Shown here in pieces: positions 31,107-41,934 of a stretch of 64,000 nucleotides of DNA. Source of the DNA: Cololabis saira. Its lineage: Eukaryota > Chordata > Actinopteri > Beloniformes > Belonidae. The DNA lies in contig NC_084590.1 of NCBI RefSeq assembly GCF_033807715.1, positions 3,820,501-3,884,500 of the forward strand, in the 5' to 3' direction. Every line of letters starts with the position of its first letter. Position 1 is the first letter of the stretch. The notes under the pieces were generated by a model. That model had not been told where the DNA came from, made no database searches, and worked only from the letters and a program-made list of their open reading frames with translations. A program made the translations under genes and the position numbers.

Positions 31107-31418
31107 TGTGGAAAATCCATCAAATGCTCTTTAATGTGTTTTTGTCCAGGTGACTAACTGGACTGATAGTGAGTGTCTAAGTTACCAAGAATAAGACTTG
31201 AGTGATGATCTAGATTTCAGTAGATTGAATTAAACAATTGCATTCAAAAGGGTCAGAACATATACATGAGGTGTCTCGATGCAGAATGACAACGTAACAG
31301 AGGAAGCATACTGATTTAATGGCACAAAGGATGATTCATTCTTACGATTCATGTAGACAAAAACATCTTTATGGTCAATGTTAGTCTTTTTTGTGCAGAC
31401 TCCCGGTCTGTACATTTA
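31107..31418 (+). mobile_element. LTR-like insertion, left part
   Basis: It begins TGTGGAAAAT inside the L2/Maui UTR. The far side at 34441-34509 ends ATTTTCCATCACA, which is nearly the inverted complement, as expected of LTR or transposon termini. Removing the 3-kb element between them leaves a segment of about 380 bp. I found no protein-coding signal, and its target duplication is not clear. A solo LTR is one reading, a small DNA element another. Confidence 0.4.
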
Positions 31419-32611
31419 GGGCCCGATTTACTAAGATCCTAAATAAGGAGTACTAAATTGCGTGTGCACTGAAAAAGTTTGCGCGTGCTGTTTGCGTGTG
31501 GTTTGCAGGTGATCAACTAAGATTGCGTGCGCAATTGATAACAGGTGCAAACAGCAGTATTTAAATGAGGTGTTGCCTCCTGGGGGGGGCTGGGCCGTGG
31601 ACGTGGGGGTCCCACCCGGAGGGCCCGGTCCTGCCTGGGTGGGGGGTGGCTGTCTGCGCTGGGGGGGCATTGCTGCCTTGGTCCTCCGTCGCTGGGCGGG
31701 GGCCAAGTGCCCCTGCGGATGTGGGGACTCCGTGACCCTTGGGGTGTCCGCCGGGGTGGCCTCGGGGGGGGGGTGGGGCCGGGTCCGGAGATCGGGCCTC
31801 CCCTGACCGGGGGGTGCACGGGCGGGCGCGGCGGCGGGGTGGCGCCATTCCTAGGGAACCAATTTCTTATGTTGTCAGTATGAATGGGAGGATGTTGGAC
31901 CGTTTCCCCCTCCGTCTGGGGGCTCCGGCGGCTCCGGGGGCGCCCGTGGAGGTACGGTGGGGCCCTGGCCCGGCTCGGGGGGCCGGCCCCCGTCTACTGG
32001 ATGGCCGGTGGGGGGACTCGGGTGTCTTATCAGGGCCGGCTTTGCTGGTCCTGCCTCCTGGCTTCGGCCTCCGCTCCCCCTCTTGCCCCCCCTACACGAT
32101 TCATACGCACATAGGCGAAAGGCGGGGGGTCCGGGTCGTGGGGGGCACTGTCCCGCGTGGCCCGGCACTCCCCGCCTCACGGTTTTAACAGCAAACTAGA
32201 CACTGCACATTCAACACTTTATAAATACACTTGACAAGGACACGTAGTTCGGGAGGGGGGGGGGGTCGGTGTCAATCGATGCTTGGCCCTCCCTCCTCCC
32301 TGTTTTTATGGCATTAATCACATGCACTCAACACAAGGGGCGGGAGGGGGTCCCACATCACCCGCGTTCCCTCACCGGCCTGGGCCTCGGACAGGTGGGT
32401 CGGGTTACCCGGGCCTGGCGGGGCCCGCCGTGCAGCCTGGGGTGCCTTCTGGCGGTGCTGGACCCCCCCGGGGAGGGGGAAACGGTGCGTGATTGTATGT
32501 CTGTGTCGGTGAGAATGCGGTATGGAAGGGTCCTGCCATGGAGGATTTGAGCCTCCATTGGCAGGACATCAAAAACTTAATAATTTATCAATATTATATT
32601 ATACAAAGATG

Positions 32612-32667
<56 letters not shown>
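32612..32667. repeat. (TTA)n microsatellite
   Basis: TTA units with a single interruption (TTAGTA), inside the Harbinger-type element. Confidence 0.95.
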
Positions 32668-33286
32668 GTATAGTATATTATATTATTATTAGTATAGGTA
32701 TCGGATAGGTGAATGGATGAATGAATGGGATGCCTGGGTCTGGGGCCCTCCGTTGTCGGGCCTGCGCGGGTGTCGCCTTGTTGGGGGGTTCCCTCTCTCC
32801 GGGCCCGTCTCCGGTCCCCCCCACTGCCTCTACGGCGGGGCGCCCCTCTGGTCTTGGAGGGCCACTTTCGTGGGGGACGGGTGCGCCTGCCCGCGTCGGC
32901 GGCCGGGGCGGCTCTGTCTCTCCGGGCAGGCTGGCCCCCTGCCGGGTGGGGGTCGTTGGCCTGAAGGGTGAGGGCCTCCTGGCCGCGTGTCCGGCCCGGA
33001 CCGGGTGGCCGGGGATTGCCTGGGTCGCGGTCCGCCGCCGCGGGATCCCTGGCTGCTTCTTTCCGCGCTGTGGGGGCCCCGCCCGCGGGCCCCCTCGGCC
33101 GCCGCCGGGTGGGGGGGGGGGCCTCGCAGGCGGTGGGTTGCCTCCCTCCTACTTCTCCCATCTGTGGGGTTTGCCGGTGGCCTGGGTTCCGGGCTCTTCC
33201 TTGTCGGCCTCTGGTCTCGCGGGTGGCGGGGTCGCTCCCCCCCCTCCCCCACTATAGATACACTTCAGGTGGAGCTTTGTTTGGTT

Positions 33287-33290
<4 letters not shown>

Positions 33291-33344
<54 letters not shown>

Positions 33345-33372
33345 ACACACACATATAGTCATTTAGTCACAT

Positions 33373-33464
<92 letters not shown>
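33291..33464. repeat. Double (CA)n microsatellite
   Basis: Two CA tracts (33291-33353 and 33374-33464) are separated by about 20 bp. They lie next to the GC-rich module, whose relative at 28440-29290 also ends beside a GT/CA-rich stretch. Confidence 0.95.
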
Positions 33465-33467
<3 letters not shown>

Positions 33468-34440
33468 TGATCATATACATATACACACACACACATAGAC
33501 ATACACACTGGCTTGTTCACCTGCATGCTGGCCCTCTAGTTTTTGGGTTTAGGTAGCGGTAGCGATAGCTTAGCTCAGACTGCGATCAGATCTCAAGATT
33601 TAGGTCGATTGCTGTTCGTGTTTTGGTTGGCTCCGTGCCGGTTTCGTGCTTTGCTTGTGGTTTTTTGTTGCAGATTTCCAGTGCTTGACGTGTGTCTCCG
33701 TGTGTTCCTGCTTCCTGGATTGGCAGTGGATGTCGTCGCTGCAGTCTCTGCGCTGATCCTGACACAGCGGGTCGGAGCGGATTTGGTCATGATGTTTAAC
33801 CTGTGTTTTGTGATTAATAAGCACGGGTTTTAATTAAATGTAATTTACGAAGGATGATTTCACGTTCAATAAGATAAATAATCAATAAAATACAAAGTTT
33901 TGCACAAAGGCTTGGCCTGCTTGTGGGCGAGTGGAGGGGGGCACATTAAAAGAAGGTGGCAAGATATAAGGCGGAGAACTAAAGAAAAAGTGGCCTTTAA
34001 TAAAACTTGTGCAACCATTTTTAAAATAGCATGCAGCAGAATAAAGACTCTCTCTCTGCGTATTCTTTGATTTTGGATGTCGCCTCCTTGCCACAATACC
34101 GGCAGCAGCAGATTAGCACCTTCCTTTCGAACGTATTAAATACAGACGCAATCACAATACGCGCAAAAACTTTCAGGCTTGGTAAATCTCATTGCGCGTG
34201 GTAAATGGACATATTTGCATCTTCCCCTCCCAGTATTTAGCGCTCTCTGGCGGTTACGCCCCATATTGATTATTCATCAGGGCAAAAGTACTAACTGAAT
34301 TGCGTGTGCAATTTAGCGCATTTCAGAGACGCAATCCTCTTTGCACGCTGTTAGTAGATCAGCTGGCACTTTGGTTTGCGGGTGCTGTCAAGTTTGCACA
34401 GGTTTTTACGCACGCAAACCTTTAGTAAATCGGGCCCTTA

Positions 34441-34509
34441 GCTGGGCCGAGGCTATTATTTTGCGGCTCTCAGCAGTTTTGGTTTAATAAGGTTTAATTT
34501 TCCATCACA
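34441..34509 (+). mobile_element. LTR-like insertion, right part
   Basis: Continuation of the segment at 31107-31418 after the Harbinger-type element. It ends ATTTTCCATCACA, complementary to the left terminus. Confidence 0.35.
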
Positions 34510-34883
34510 TCACTGCTTGCTTCCACCTGTCTAGATGGATGTCTGTTGGATACCTGCTGACATCCTGACCTGCAGTCCCACCCTCTGACCCCCTCAGTGT
34601 CCGCTGTCTAAATCTGTTCATAGAGTAATCTCTGTAGTTAATCAACTAACCATTGTGTCTGTATCTCTTCTCTCTGTTCTTCCTTCTCTCTGTCTGATCT
34701 CCCTTTTCCTGCTCTGCCCAGCTGACCTTTGGTGGGAGGTTCCCCCTTATGATCCAGGTCCTGCTCAAGGTTTCTTCCCTAAAGAGGAGTTTTCCTTGCC
34801 AATGTTGGGCTTAAGGTTTTTCTCCCACTAGAGGAGTTTTTTTTTTCATTGTTTGTATAATGATTTTTCGGGGGTAATGTTCT
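34510..34883 (+). mobile_element. L2/Maui LINE 3' UTR, right part of split copy
   Basis: The UTR resumes with 'tgcttccacctgtct', then 'gatccaggtcctgctcaagg', 'gaggagttttccttgcc' and 'tttttctcccactag'. It breaks off at 'taatgttct' just before the normal tail, where another element starts at 34884. The AATTG tail is missing. Confidence 0.75.
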
Positions 34884-35135
34884 GGGGCCTCATTTATAAA
34901 GCTTGCTTGCACACAAAACAGGGCTTGAAAGATGCATACGCCACCTTCTACGAAATGGTTGGGAAAATGTGTGTATCTTTACGCCAACCCTGACCCTAGC
35001 GCACGAACATTTTGAAGATATGGGGAACTGGCAACGCAGGCGGTGAGGTGGTGAAATGAAGCCAGATTCATGTCATACTCTTAATGTCATCACATAGCCT
35101 ATCAGACTTATAGATCCATGTACACCCAAGCCGGT
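34884..35135 (+). mobile_element. MITE-like element starting GGGGCCTCATTTATAAA
   Basis: Opens with the same 17-bp terminal sequence as the element at 8060-8315 (opposite orientation) and continues with GC/GT-rich subterminal words (TTGCACAC, ATACGCC, TTTACGCC, GCGCACG). The right end could not be set. The start interrupts the L2/Maui UTR. Confidence 0.45.
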
Positions 35136-35136
35136 G

Positions 35137-35165
35137 TTCTGCTGAGGTGTCCTACCTCAGCAGAA
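35137..35165 (+). repeat. 29-nt perfect hairpin
   Basis: TTCTGCTGAGGT (35137-35148), loop GTCCT, ACCTCAGCAGAA (35154-35165). The 12-bp arms are perfect. Confidence 0.85.
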
Positions 35166-35336
35166 AATACTACCGTATGATCCCTGTTTCTTTTATCTCA
35201 GTTTCTTTTTTTTCAAAGGCTTTTTAATGCAAATAGACGATTTTGCAGCAGGAAGTCAGAATGTGCTTCCACATAGATCTATCTGTACAACGCTTCGGGG
35301 AAGAAAAAAAACGTCAAATCACGCTTCCACATAGAT

Positions 35337-35469
35337 ATTGGCAGGTAGGATGATTTGACAGATGAAAATATCCCGTCAGATCACGCTTCCACATAGATAA
35401 ATGTTGATGTCTATGTGGAAGCGTGATCCTGAGGGGGTATAAATCTGTCAAATCATCCTACCTGCCAAT
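35337..35469 (+). repeat. 133-nt two-stem foldback
   Basis: The outer arms are perfect over 27 bp (35337-35363 and 35443-35469, starting ATTGGCAGGTAGGATG). The inner arms are perfect over 19 bp (35379-35397 GATCACGCTTCCACATAGA and 35410-35428). An internal loop of about 15/14 nt separates them and the apical loop is 12 nt. The inner-arm sequence TCACGCTTCCACATAGAT also occurs at 35318-35335, and part of it at 35264-35278, making a direct-repeat series. Confidence 0.9.
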
Positions 35470-36085
35470 CGCCAGTCGGGGTCACCTCCACGCGTAGCTT
35501 GGGCTCTGGAACCCAGCTCCTTGAAAGGGGCTGGACCCTCCACTACTCTGGAGTTGCCCAGGGTGCGAGGTGACCAGTTTACCCCGGTGAAGAAAGGGTC
35601 GCTTCCTTGCGCCTTTTGGTCAGGAAAAGGTCTCTCACTGTTGTTTGCGCCTACGGGCCGAACAGCAGTGCGGAGTACCCGGCCTTCTTGGGGTCCCTGG
35701 GAGGAGTACTTGATAGGGCTCCAACTGGGGACTCCATTGTTCTACTGGGGGACTTCAACGCTCACGTGGGCAATGACAGTGGTACCTGGAGAGGCGTGAT
35801 TGGGAGTGCACGTGGCACCAGGACACCCTAGCGGAGGTCAATGAACGACTTTGTTGTCGTTTCATCTGACCTTCGGCCGCATGTCTTGGACACTGGTAAA
35901 CAGAGGGGCTGAGCTGTCAACTGATCACCACCTGGTGGTGAGTTAATGCGCTGGTGGAGGAGGAGGTTGGACAGACCGGGCAGACCCAAACGTAGTGTGA
36001 AGGTCTGTTGGGAACGCCTGGCTGAGCCCTCTGTCAGGGACGTCTTCAACTCTCATCTCCGAGAGCTCCCAGCTCCTTCAGCCAA
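35470..36085 (+). pseudogene. Rex3-like LINE endonuclease fragment
   Basis: Broken plus-strand frames encode the endonuclease of the family at 52470-54275: [40 protein letters not shown] and the later STDHHLVVS block. Relative to that copy there is a gap after GVIG, where sequence jumps to the 'cacgtggcaccaggacaccc' segment, and another in the 5' part. No RT is present. The GDFNAH motif carries catalytic residues of APE-type endonucleases. Confidence 0.7.
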
Positions 36086-36319
36086 ACCCTCAGACATTTA
36101 CTGAATATACAGCTGAATATACATTAAGATATTGACTAAATTACGAAATCAAACATGAAAATCATGTTTTGACGACACTGGGCTAATACAAATGTGTGGT
36201 TGCTTTGCTATGTGTGGTAGCGTGATGATTACAAATGAGGAAGTGATAGTGGCTAGCCATTGGCTGAGCCAACTGTCAATCAATCATGTTAGAAATAAAT
36301 GTACAGTATCACTTTCTAC

Positions 36320-36462
36320 AAACTCTCCGGGCGTGGTACAAAAAAATTCACCCCCTCAGAGTTGTTATGGGTCCAATGGGACCAATATGGTTTTCAGAAA
36401 CTTTAAATATGTTTATTTATGCTCTAGAGTTGGACATTTTCACTTTGGAGTCAATAGAGATG
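36320..36462 (+). repeat. Unclassified dispersed repeat, left part
   Basis: Contains 'gtggtacaaaaaaattcacc' and 'tcagagttgttatg', the reverse of which is found at about 40380-40430, and ends 'tttggagtcaatagagatgg'. The sequence after the L2 insertion (36825-36870, 'gccagtcgaggaactgca') looks like its continuation. Confidence 0.4.
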
Positions 36463-36824
36463 GACCCGGAGCTTCGGGAGCTGCGTGCTGTCCTGCGGTC
36501 CCCACCCCTGGTCATCCCGTTGCTGCTTCCACCTGCCTGCTGTGCTGTTGCCATCCCTGACCCACCAGTCTGGCCCTCGGCAGGAGGGTCCCCCCTTATG
36601 AGCCTGGTCCTGCTCAAGGTTTCTTCCCTCCTAAAGGGGAGTTTTTCCTTGCCACTGTTTGGCTTAAGGTTTTTCTCCCACTAGGGGAGTTTTTACCTGC
36701 CATTGTTTATGTAATAACTGCTCGGGGGTCATGTTCTGGGTATGGGTCTCTGGAAAGCGTCTAGAGACAACTCTGTTGTATTAGACGCTATATTAAAAAA
36801 AAAAAAAAAATTGAATTGAACCCG
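36463..36824 (+). mobile_element. L2/Maui LINE, 3' end fragment
   Basis: A 5'-truncated copy starting at the 'cggagcttcgggagctgcgtg' UTR segment and running through all terminal boxes to 'ctctgttgtattagacgcta'. An A-run of 15 lies just before the short TTGAATTGAA tail where other copies have 'taaataaa'. It interrupts an unclassified repeat. Confidence 0.85.
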
Positions 36825-36870
36825 CTTTAGGAGCCTGTCTCTATCAGCCAGTCGAGGAACTGCAACAAAA

Positions 36871-38324
36871 CTTTGTTCTGCATGAGCGTCAACTCAGAAG
36901 TTAGATGGTTGGTGTTTGGATTTGACCATAATGGAGGATAAAAGTGGATAGAGATGATATGTGGTGAACAGACTGAAAGTGGACTTTAAAAAAATTGAAA
37001 TTATACTTACAACATACAGTAAATGAAAAGACCTTCAGTTTTGATTAGGCAGTAAGCTACCTGTTATAAAGACCATGGTGAACTGCTGTTTACATTACAA
37101 CTCATGTGATAAAGGTCATGTGATAAAGGAAGTACCACCCTCTGCTGATTCTAACACTAAGTTTTAACACATCACAGTTTTTCATGCACAAGATTATTTT
37201 TTTCTTAAACAAAATACGCTCCTTGTTTCACAATTGTGGATTTGGTTGTGTGTTTGAGATATTTGCACTGTTGCATAAACAATCTCGGTAAAGCTTTTGT
37301 TTTTAAGAAGTCATGGGACTGGGCAGATGGGTTCGCATTTGACTTTGAGATGGTGACAACAAGTTGCCAAGTCCTGTGGAAAACAGGCCCAGGTTCACAT
37401 TCCTTCCTCTACTGCTCTTGACAGTGATTAAGGGGTGTTTTTGCTGATATGCTGTGTTGGTGTTTGGTTTTCACCAAATGTTGCACTGTGCATTTTGGCT
37501 AGGCATCTCTAAATTGATTTTCTTTATCAAAAAAAATGTTTCCAGAAGTCTTGTGGGTTGTTAAGTCATTTTTTTGTTTTAAATAAGATATTCTCTCCTC
37601 TTAAGACTTCAAGCCAGGGATACTGGTTCATTTTTTTTAATAGTATCGTCATGAACTTTAGGTTTAGGTTTCTTTGAGATCGTCTAAATCTAATGCAAAA
37701 AGGGGTAAATGTTATGTTGTATGTGAGACAATACCATCATCATTACAATAATTTCTTCCTGCTACTTCGCATGATTCCAGAATCTGTCCAGAAATGTGGA
37801 AGGTGAAGAGTAAGAGAGAGAGTGAACCTCTCTGGTAGGAACTGCGAATGTCCTGGCAGCAGTGGCCGATTCAGCAGTGGCTTTAGTTCATAACAGGCTT
37901 TATTGAAAGAAGGTAAAACACAAAAGATCCAGAACACAAGTTCCAGAACACCAAATTTGACTCGTAATTTTACATTGTACCACATGAGATAACCAACAGT
38001 GAAATAAGCTATCAACCATCACCTTGCCCAGCAGAATGTCCAGGTGCCACCACATGGAAGAAAAGGGGATTAACAAAATAAAAGCATAATAACTAAACAA
38101 AAGAAAAAGTGTTTTGAATATATATGGCTGTGACTTCTTAATATGTGTAAGTAGCAAATGTGAAACATACTCATCCTGCCCAATTAGTGAAAGCAAAATT
38201 CTTTGATTAGATTCGTCAATCAAAAACTCATATTTGTAACATGCATGAATTAATTTGTTTCATATTCCTTGGTTACATTTTCCTGGGAACACATTTAGTA
38301 GATTTAAAATGCATTCACCTGCTG
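36871..38324. other. No gene recognised
   Basis: AT-rich sequence. A 90-codon minus-strand frame at 37743-38015 has hydrophobic stretches but no recognisable motif. No element termini are seen. Confidence 0.4.
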
Positions 38325-39222
38325 CACCTCCACCTTTAAAACTAAACTTAAAACATTTCTGTTTAGTAAAGCCTATAGTTAGTGTTTAGTAAACCTCTAG
38401 CTGGTGTTGGTAAATCTCTAGGTAGTGTAAACTTTAGTGTGTCAGAGTCGCTCCTGTGGTTTCTTGTGCTGGCCCCCCCTTCTCCTCCCTTTTCTCTCTT
38501 TTGTCCATGTTGCAGCATCCTTTGCCGGACACCGGAACCTGCAGTGTGGGAGTGAGGGGGGCAGGGTAACGGCCCCTTTTGGGCGGGGGAGAATGTTCGT
38601 CCCTCAAGACTCCTCTCCCTGGCCCTGCCCCTTCTCAACCTTTCCCCGACCCTGCACCCCAACCTGGGACTTGATGATTGGGCCGGAGCTTCGGGAGCTG
38701 CGTGCTGGCCTGCGGTCCCCACCCCTGGTCATCCCGTTGCTGGCCCCCCCTTCTCCTCCCTTTTCTCTCTTTTGTCCTGCAGGTGGCCGTGGGTGGCTTG
38801 TAGCTTGCATTACGGAGCACAAGTCTTTTCCTGACCCTGCACCCCAACCTGGGACTTGCTGATTGGGCCGGAGCTTCGGGAGCTGTGTGCTGGCCTGCGG
38901 TCCCCACCCCCGGTCATCCCGTTGCTGCTTCCACCTGCCTGCTGTGCTGTTGCCGTCCCTGACCCACCAGTCTGGCCCTCGGCAGGAGGGTCCCCCCTGA
39001 TGAGCCTGGTCCTGCTCAAGGTTTCTTCCCTCCTAAAGGGGAGTTTTTCCTTGTCACTGTTTGGCTTAAGGTTTTTCTCCCACTAGGGGAGTTTTTACCT
39101 GCCATTGTTTATGTAATAACTGCTCGGGGGTCATGTTCTGGGTATGGGTCTCTGGAAAGCGTCTAGAGACAACTCTGTTGTATTAGACGCTATATAAATA
39201 AAATTGAATTGAATTGAATTGC
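38325..39222 (+). mobile_element. L2/Maui LINE, long 3' UTR copy
   Basis: Begins at the last codons of ORF2 ('cctttaaaactaaacttaaaac') and continues through the full 3' UTR to an AATTG tail. As in the near-complete copy, the segment 'ccccaacctgggacttg...gggccggagcttcgggagctg' is duplicated (about 38655-38710 and 38840-38895). It also carries an extra piece (about 38547-38640, 'cccctcaagactcctctccc') that is absent from the near-complete copy and partly present at 52143-52412. Confidence 0.85.
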
Positions 39223-39224
39223 TC

Positions 39225-40365
39225 CCCAATATTATATGTTTCAGTTTATACATCTATTTGTGAGCCCATAAAACAGGCATTGATTACCCATGTAAATTGT
39301 GTTCCCCATAATAAATTATATGCATTCTTGCAAAAAAAACATAAGTGCTGTCGGTCTCTGCGCTCCATGACACCGGCATACTAATAGCATCATACTAGGA
39401 GGCCAATGATGCCACTTACATTATTTTTCCATTTAGCCATAATTTTGTGCAGGAACCCAGGGTTGGTAAAATTGCCTCTGTTCTTGATTCCTACTGTCCT
39501 TGCTTCTTGTTTCACAGGCTGGCTTTATATCCACTAGTGGCTGATTTTTCTCCCCTTCTCATTCAGTCTCTGAGGCACATAGGGGTTGTTTTCATCCCAG
39601 TAAGTGGATAGAAAACATCAGTGACCTGTGTGTGCCTTTGGTTCAGTGGATGATTTTGTCTCGAGCTGTGAAGGCTACAAGCTCAGGGGTAACAGGTCAA
39701 GTTATCCTGCAGTGAAACAGATACCATGGGAAAATAATGCAGCCAAATACTGCTCTGTATGCCTGCCTAATATCAACAGTGCTTTTGTATCTGGTGTTCT
39801 TTGACACAGCAATACATATAAAATAAAAACAACATATTATGTTGTGGTATCCGCTTTGTATTGAAATAGCTTTATTTTCTATTTATTGTATAGAAATTAT
39901 ATGTTGTTGTTTTTTAAGAAAATCTACAGTATTGGGAAATTAAAAGAAACACATATATTTGTGATGAAAGTTAATATGACAACAAAAATAGTGGTGACAT
40001 TTTGGCTGAATAATAAAGACGGATGTTCACTGCAGACAGAAGTACTGACATACTTTTGCATACTTCCTTAGTTCAGAAAAACTGGGAGGCAGTTACGTAA
40101 TACAATAACTAGACCCGTCAATAATTTACATTCTTTTATCGCCTAGTAATGAAAGTTTTCCATAGTTAACTATTTTTCAAATTGCAATAATACAGGAGCA
40201 GATAATTATCACAGCTTTCCACAAAGATTGTTGTTGTATTATAAAATGTCAAAAACATCTCCTGAAAGTCTTGAGAGAGGAAACTTTGATCCAAAAAGAA
40301 ACAACTGATGTTTATATGAATAATTATGTTTTTAATACTTACAGCTGGGTTAAAAAACTGCTTTG
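39225..40365. other. No gene recognised
   Basis: AT-rich with only short chance frames. Confidence 0.4.
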
Positions 40366-40369
40366 GTTT

Positions 40370-40560
40370 TAATTGTTTGATTTGACATGGCATAACAACT
40401 CTGAGGGGGGTTAATCTTTTTTTTTGTACCACATCGGCTTAATTTATATAAAGCAATATGGATTTTTCAGGTGGGGGTTAGTTGAAGCTAACTTTGATTG
40501 ACATTAGGGTGGGCATGTTCACGGTGGCTTCAAGGGCAACGTGGCGGCGCACCATATGAG
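40370..40560 (-). repeat. Unclassified dispersed repeat
   Basis: On the minus strand it shares 'gtggtacaaaaaaa' and 'cctcagagttgttatg' with 36320-36462. The flank 'gaagctaactttgattgacat' is, from memory, part of a common non-coding fish repeat. Confidence 0.35.
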
Positions 40561-40649
40561 GAAAAAGTATTTATATATAAATATTGGGGTTTTTTTGTAT
40601 TTTACATGCTATGGAAATAAGGTTTGCAAACCATTCTTCACAAAACTAC

Positions 40650-41098
40650 CGTATTTTCGCGACCTTACGGCGCGCCGTGTGGAAAGGCGCATCCTGAGTT
40701 ATGTGTGTCATTTCTGTATTTAACACACACAACGCACCGAACGAAAAGACGCCGTCTACACACACAAATGGCGTGCCGCCTTAAAACAACACACACACAA
40801 GCATACAAGTGTGCGTATTTAAAAATAGAGCGGGAGCAAAACTGAGGTTGATTGGGCTGTATTTAATTCTTTATTACAAAGTACTAACATTTTTTAAATC
40901 ACCAATGAATAATCAAAAATTAAAACAAGCGTCATTAATCAAACCCATCCAAGTCCTCATCCTCCGTTTCTGAATTAAACAGCTGCGCTAAATCAAATAT
41001 GCAACAGTTGTCAGGACTCAGTGCGTCGGGCTTCATCTGGAGCCTGATCGCGCTGAGACCGGGAGAACTGATCAGCGTGCTGGCACGAGCCAGGCGCA
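40650..41098 (-). mobile_element. Pogo/Tigger-like DNA transposon remnant
   Basis: One end reads ACCGTATTTTCGCGACC next to TA, the terminal pattern of pogo/Tigger-type elements, which duplicate TA on insertion. On the minus strand, just before a stop at about 40947, the peptide MKPDALSPDNCCIFDLAQLF continues with an acidic ending (TEDEDLDGFD). This is the acidic C-terminus I associate with pogo-like transposases. The DDD catalytic core is absent. Its 40745-40900 part matches 59487-59590. It abuts an L2/Maui fragment on its right. Confidence 0.55.
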
Positions 41099-41716
41099 CC
41101 CAATCTGGGTTAAGGAGGCTGACACCACCTCCACCTTTAAAACTAAACTTAAAACTTTTCTGTTTAGTAAAGCCTACAGTTAGTGTTTAGTAAACCTCTA
41201 GCTGGTGTTGGTAAATCTCTAGGTAGTGTAAACTCTAGTGTGTTAGAGTCAGTAGTCATAGTTGCAGCTATAGAACAAAACTATAATAGTTAGTCTCAAA
41301 TATAGCTTCGCGGTAGATATGCTGCTATAGGCTTATGCTGCAGGGGGACACCGACATGATCCACTGGGCGGTGCCTCTCACCCTTCTTCTCCTCTCCTTT
41401 TCCCTGCCTCTCTTCTCCATTACCATTTTTATTTATTATAAATATCTCATAGCTATCATTTTTGTCCATCTTTCCTGTAGTTTCTTGTGCCGGCCCCCCT
41501 TTTTTTTTTTCTCTTTTGTGTATGTTTGCAGGTCGGAGCCTCAGGAGCTGCGTTCTGGCCTGTGTTCCCGGCCCTTCCCCCCCTCTGGTTATCCCATTGC
41601 TTCTTCCACCTGCCTACGTGGATGTCTGCTGTTGCTGCTTCCGCCTGCGTTCCCCCCCCCCCCCCCCCCCCCCCCTCTGGTGCTGCTCCACATGACTGTT
41701 GTGTGCTGCTGACGCT
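41099..41716 (+). mobile_element. L2/Maui LINE, ORF2 end and 3' UTR (tail missing)
   Basis: Starts in the last ORF2 codons ('caatctgggttaaggaggct') and continues through 'tagatatgctgctataggc', 'gggggacaccgacatgatcc' and 'tttcttgtgccggcccc'. It ends near 'ctgctgacgctg' without the terminal boxes or the AATTG tail. A run of 24 C bases (41652-41675) interrupts it. Confidence 0.75.
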
Positions 41717-41934
41717 GATCATTTGATCAAATGAATCAAATGTAAAAACACATTTTGCTGAAAGATAAAATACCAATTTTAACAATGATTTTCAAATTAA
41801 ATCAATTTCTTCTTTTGTACTCATGTAGCTTCACACCAGCTGCATGAATGATATGTGCACTGCTGAACTGCTGTGTCAGGACTGTGTCTGTGTATTCCTA
41901 CAACCAACTTTTCTTTTTCAGCTATGGTACTGTG

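Larger units (their letters stand above)
31419..34437 (+). mobile_element. Non-autonomous PIF/Harbinger-type element, 3,019 bp
   Basis: Perfect 16-bp terminal inverted repeats GGGCCCGATTTACTAA (31419-31434) and TTAGTAAATCGGGCCC (34422-34437) are flanked on both sides by TTA (31416-31418, 34438-34440). The 3-bp TTA/TWA duplication is the hallmark of PIF/Harbinger. Subterminal regions carry repeated TTGCGTGTGC/TTTGCGCGTGC-like words on both sides, plausible transposase-binding sites. The interior has a GC-rich tract (31560-33260), a TTA and two CA microsatellites, and no transposase domain. A minus-strand frame near 34000-34096 (QNQRIRRERVF) faintly resembles the start of HARBI1-like proteins. 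It sits inside an LTR-like segment inside an L2/Maui copy. Confidence 0.75.

Noticed and set aside
31517..33366. Many overlapping frames of 60-178 codons
   Set aside because: Same GC-rich module inside the Harbinger-type element. Gly/Pro/Arg-rich translations with no domain and no consistent frame.
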